The position numbers and the translations under genes are program-made. From assembly GCA_003662205.1 (NCBI GenBank), contig QMXQ01000070.1, positions 1 through 7,702 of the forward strand: a stretch of DNA of 7,702 nucleotides. Reading direction: 5' to 3'. This DNA is from Candidatus Bathyarchaeota archaeon. Its GTDB lineage: Archaea; Thermoproteota; Bathyarchaeia; TCS64. Below are positions 6,248 to 7,702 of this stretch, piece by piece. How positions within the stretch are numbered: position 1 is the first letter of the stretch; every line of letters starts with the position of its first letter. The notes under the pieces were generated by a model. That model was not told the origin of the DNA. It worked only from the letters and a program-made list of their open reading frames with translations, and did not search any database.

Positions 6248-7068
6248 TCAGGGAACTTTTCCCACGGCTAGAAAGTTTAATCCCATAGCGAATGCACCCG
6301 AATTCTTCAAAACTAACTGAACCTTCTGCATAGCCTCTTCGTAATCCTCCGCTGTAATCAACCCCTCCTCTATCATGCCGTCCTTCTCCTGTTGGAGTAT
6401 TTGAACAGGGACAGAGACGATCATCTTCAACATCTCAGGGGTTTGTTGAGTAGCGTAGGTTGGAAAAGGGAAAACCCGGATAGGATCCAGGCCCGCCTTT
6501 GAAAATATAGAGAACAGTTCTCTGCCGATGTAGCGATTCTCTCCTCTCACTTTCGCTCGCTGACCGAACTTGGATCACATATCAAAAAACTTCGGCGCGT
6601 GAGAGATGAGCATCGCGCCATCATCGTAATCAGAGGCCGCGACGAGCCCACCCCTCCTCGTCACCCGTTTCAGCTCGGAGATGGCCCTCACGGGGTCGTC
6701 CACGTGCATGAGGACGAGCCTGCAGTACGACACGTCAAACGTATCGTCGCCGTACCTGAGATGATTGATGTCGCCCCGCTCAAACCTGACGTTTCCTACG
6801 CCCTGGCTCGCAGCTAGCCTCCCCGCCTCCTCGATGAAGACGGGGTCGATGTCCACCCCGAGGGCCTCCTCCGGGTGAACCCTCAGAGCCATCCTCCGCG
6901 TGACGGCCCCTGTTCCACATCCGGCGTCCAGGACCTTCATACCGGGCTTCAAGCCCAGAATCTCAAGTCCTTATCAATTACCTTTTCACCGGCTCTGGCC
7001 TGCGCCTCAAGCCGAAACACTTCTTCAATTTTCCCCGCATGAACATAATCGCGCGGCCCTCCACTCAA
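6248..7068 (-). pseudogene. Class I SAM-dependent methyltransferase, broken by a frameshift and an in-frame TGA
   Basis: Restoring one base and one sense codon gives a normal 273-residue Rossmann methyltransferase. The N-terminus (7068-6967, TTG start) reads SGGPRDYVHAGKIEEVF, then RLEAQARAGEKVIDKD. One base is missing near 6966/6967 (GAC-CTT would become GACTT). The next frame gives LGLKPGMKVLDAGCGTG (motif I, about 46-54), then LGVDIDP, FDVSYCRLVLMHVDDP and RRGGLVAASDYDDG. It stops at TGA 6575-6577 and continues in the same frame from SKFGQRAK to YIGRELFSIFSKAGL and the C-terminal GKVP, ending TGA at 6248. Both flanks of each lesion keep family-like spacing, so no segment is lost. The TGA sits where a Trp (TGG) would be natural. 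TGA is a normal stop for four neighbouring genes (radical SAM, ppdK, HAD and this gene's own end), so recoding is unlikely. The middle is about 63% G+C and the outer parts about 47-50%. The substrate (small molecule, quinone or similar) is unknown. Sequencing error could explain the frameshift. Confidence 0.85.
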
Positions 7069-7106
7069 GAATGATCCATCCTTTCCCGGAGGTTTCTTAC
7101 AATTAG

Positions 7107-7114
7107 GATAAAAC
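7107..7114 (-). promoter_or_regulatory. Candidate TATA box of the broken methyltransferase
   Basis: Minus-strand TTTTATCC is centred about 42 bp before the TTG at 7068. That would start the transcript near 7083 with a leader of about 15 nt containing GGATGG. The same TTTTATCC string serves as the candidate box of the TIGR00266-family gene at 7483-7490. A second TATA-like CTTTATAAG lies further up at about 7163-7171. Confidence 0.35.
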
Positions 7115-7404
7115 AGTTTCGTGCTGTTCGACTATTTTTCAACCTCGTTTCTGTTCAAACCTCTTATAAAGTTTGGAAAGCGGAAGCCACCGCGCGGGCA
7201 CGCTCACTTTCATCCTCCTGAAGGTGCAGCCCGTCGAGGGCAGGCTAGCACGTCGGCGAGGGGCGTATCCATCGAAGCTTGCTGGAAAACCTCAGCCAGA
7301 ACCACGCTCTAGACGACGATAAGCTCTGGAACAAAAACGAAGCCGACGAAAGCATATCGTCTCCCTAGCAACCATCGACGTTCAAGTTTGTCATGAAAGG
7401 TAAA

Positions 7405-7414
7405 TGTTTAAACA
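7405..7414. repeat. 10 bp perfect palindrome TGTTTAAACA inside a wider dyad
   Basis: TGTTTAAACA is its own reverse complement. It lies between CAAGTT (7383-7388) and AACTTG (7420-7425), which are reverse complements but are not centred exactly on it. It could be an operator for a dimeric regulator of the divergent genes, or an AT-rich promoter element. This is sequence observation only. Confidence 0.3.
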
Positions 7415-7481
7415 CATCGAACTTGTGTGATTCACTCGTTCAACACGGCCCCGATCCAACCGTTCACGTTTAGCAGAACTC

Positions 7482-7488
7482 TTTTTAT
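7482..7488 (+). promoter_or_regulatory. TATA-like box of the TIGR00266-family gene
   Basis: TTTTTAT within CTCTTTTTATCC lies about 27 bp upstream of 7512, giving a predicted start near 7510-7514 and a leader of about 25 nt that contains the SD GGAG (7523-7526). The fit to archaeal promoter spacing is good. Confidence 0.5.
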
Positions 7489-7522
7489 CCGGTGTCATTA
7501 ATTCACCTTTGATGAAACACAA

Positions 7523-7526
7523 GGAG
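7523..7526 (+). promoter_or_regulatory. Shine-Dalgarno GGAG for the TIGR00266-family gene
   Basis: AAGGAGAAAA places GGAG 10 bases before TTG 7537. The in-frame TTG at 7531 is only 4 bases from GGAG, too close for efficient initiation, so 7537 is preferred. It also gives the family-like N-terminus MRYSVKYGPSYSM. Confidence 0.6.
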
Positions 7527-7536
7527 AAAATTGTAT

Positions 7537-7702
7537 TTGAGATATAGCGTGAAATATGGTCCGTCGTATTCGATGCTTGTGGTGGACTTGGAGGCAGGCG
7601 AGAGGATCACAGGGGAGGCGGGGGCGCTGACGTATATGACGCCGAACATCGACGTCGAGACCCGCCTTCGGGAGAGGGGCATCCTCGGAAGCCTTGGCCT
7701 CA
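7537..7702 (+). CDS. TIGR00266 / AIM24 family protein, N-terminal part
   Basis: The first 55 residues of a gene run off the right edge. The text YGPSYSMLVVDLEAGERI followed by GEAGALTYMTPNIDVET matches the start of the TIGR00266 (AIM24-like) family, whose usual pattern is GPS...L.V.L..GE.I..EaGAm.ym...i..e. Members are beta-strand-rich proteins of about 220-260 residues, widespread in archaea and bacteria, with no firmly established biochemical role; the mitochondrial relative AIM24 affects inner-membrane organisation. The TTG start is chosen from the GGAG 10 bases upstream; TTG at 7531 is the alternative. Its own promoter is visible at 7482-7488. It is divergent from the methyltransferase pseudogene. 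Confidence 0.8.
   Translation, partial: MRYSVKYGPSYSMLVVDLEAGERITGEAGALTYMTPNIDVETRLRERGILGSLGL

Larger units (their letters stand above)
7069..7536. other. Non-coding stretch between the methyltransferase pseudogene and the TIGR00266-family gene
   Basis: These 468 bp hold no gene I can support. Open stretches on the plus strand (a 63-codon frame from 7121 to 7312 and a short frame ending near 7366) have no SD, no recognisable motif and cross TATA-like DNA. Visible structure: CTTATAAAG (7163-7171) between CAAAC/GTTTG arms (7156-7160 and 7171-7175), the 10 bp palindrome TGTTTAAACA (7405-7414), CAAGTT/AACTTG arms (7383-7388 and 7420-7425), and a TATA box at 7482-7488. The stretch divides two divergent transcription units, so promoters in both directions are expected. 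It may also hold decayed coding DNA. Confidence 0.5.

Noticed and set aside
6575..6577. TGA as selenocysteine or reassigned tryptophan codon
   Set aside because: Four neighbouring stops are ordinary TGA, the same gene also carries a frameshift, and no SECIS-like hairpin was obvious. Gene decay or sequence error is simpler.
7121..7312. Plus-strand frame of 63 codons with the His-rich text GHAHFHPPEG
   Set aside because: It has no SD or promoter match and runs through a TATA-like sequence. The His pattern alone is not enough to call a metal-binding protein.
7393..7473. 26-codon plus-strand ORF from ATG 7393
   Set aside because: It has no SD, no promoter at the right distance and no recognisable sequence.
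1..7702. CRISPR array, transposon, integrase, toxin-antitoxin or defence system
   Set aside because: No spaced direct repeats, no terminal inverted repeats flanking a transposase and no signature proteins were found in any region.

Overview
The window looks like a piece of a GC-rich prokaryotic chromosome, most likely archaeal. Start codons are mainly TTG or GTG. Several genes have an AT-rich TATA-like box about 27 bp upstream of the expected transcription start. At least one gene (HAD hydrolase) is placed as if transcribed leaderless. Where Shine-Dalgarno sites occur they are GGAG-type. The archaeal assignment is an inference from promoter geometry and gene style. No rRNA or tRNA is present to prove it.

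Layout: (1) 2-565 (+) is the C-terminal part of a radical SAM protein of the spore photoproduct lyase-like family; its Fe-S cluster motif lies outside the window. (2) 559-3738 (-) is a two-gene operon: pyruvate, phosphate dikinase (ppdK, TTG start) followed after 6 bp by a small VOC/glyoxalase-fold protein. The VOC gene's ribosome binding site lies inside the ppdK stop region. The VOC gene converges on the radical SAM gene with a 7 bp overlap. (3) 3867-5069 (+), divergent from ppdK, is a complete M20 amidohydrolase of the AbgB/PM20D2 type. (4) 5070-5345 holds a hairpin, a 9 bp tandem repeat and a doubtful 49-codon ORF on the minus strand. (5) 5346-6104 (-) is a complete HAD phosphatase with a well-placed promoter. 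(6) 6248-7068 (-) is a class I SAM-dependent methyltransferase broken by one frameshift and one in-frame TGA. (7) 7069-7536 is a non-coding stretch with TATA-like sites. (8) 7537-7702 (+) is the start of a TIGR00266/AIM24-family gene that runs off the end.

Base composition splits the window. By hand count, sampled lines of the ppdK-to-M20 block are about 65% G+C or higher, while sampled lines of the HAD gene and the outer parts of the methyltransferase are about 47-55%. The middle of the methyltransferase (about 6580-6967) is about 63% G+C, and its two edges coincide with the two lesions. This mosaic is the most unusual thing in the window.

Functionally the intact genes are metabolic: PEP/pyruvate interconversion (ppdK), amide/dipeptide hydrolysis (M20) and small phosphoester hydrolysis (HAD). 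There is no obvious shared pathway. I found no CRISPR array, transposase, integrase, toxin-antitoxin pair or defence island, and nothing that amounts to a new multi-gene system.
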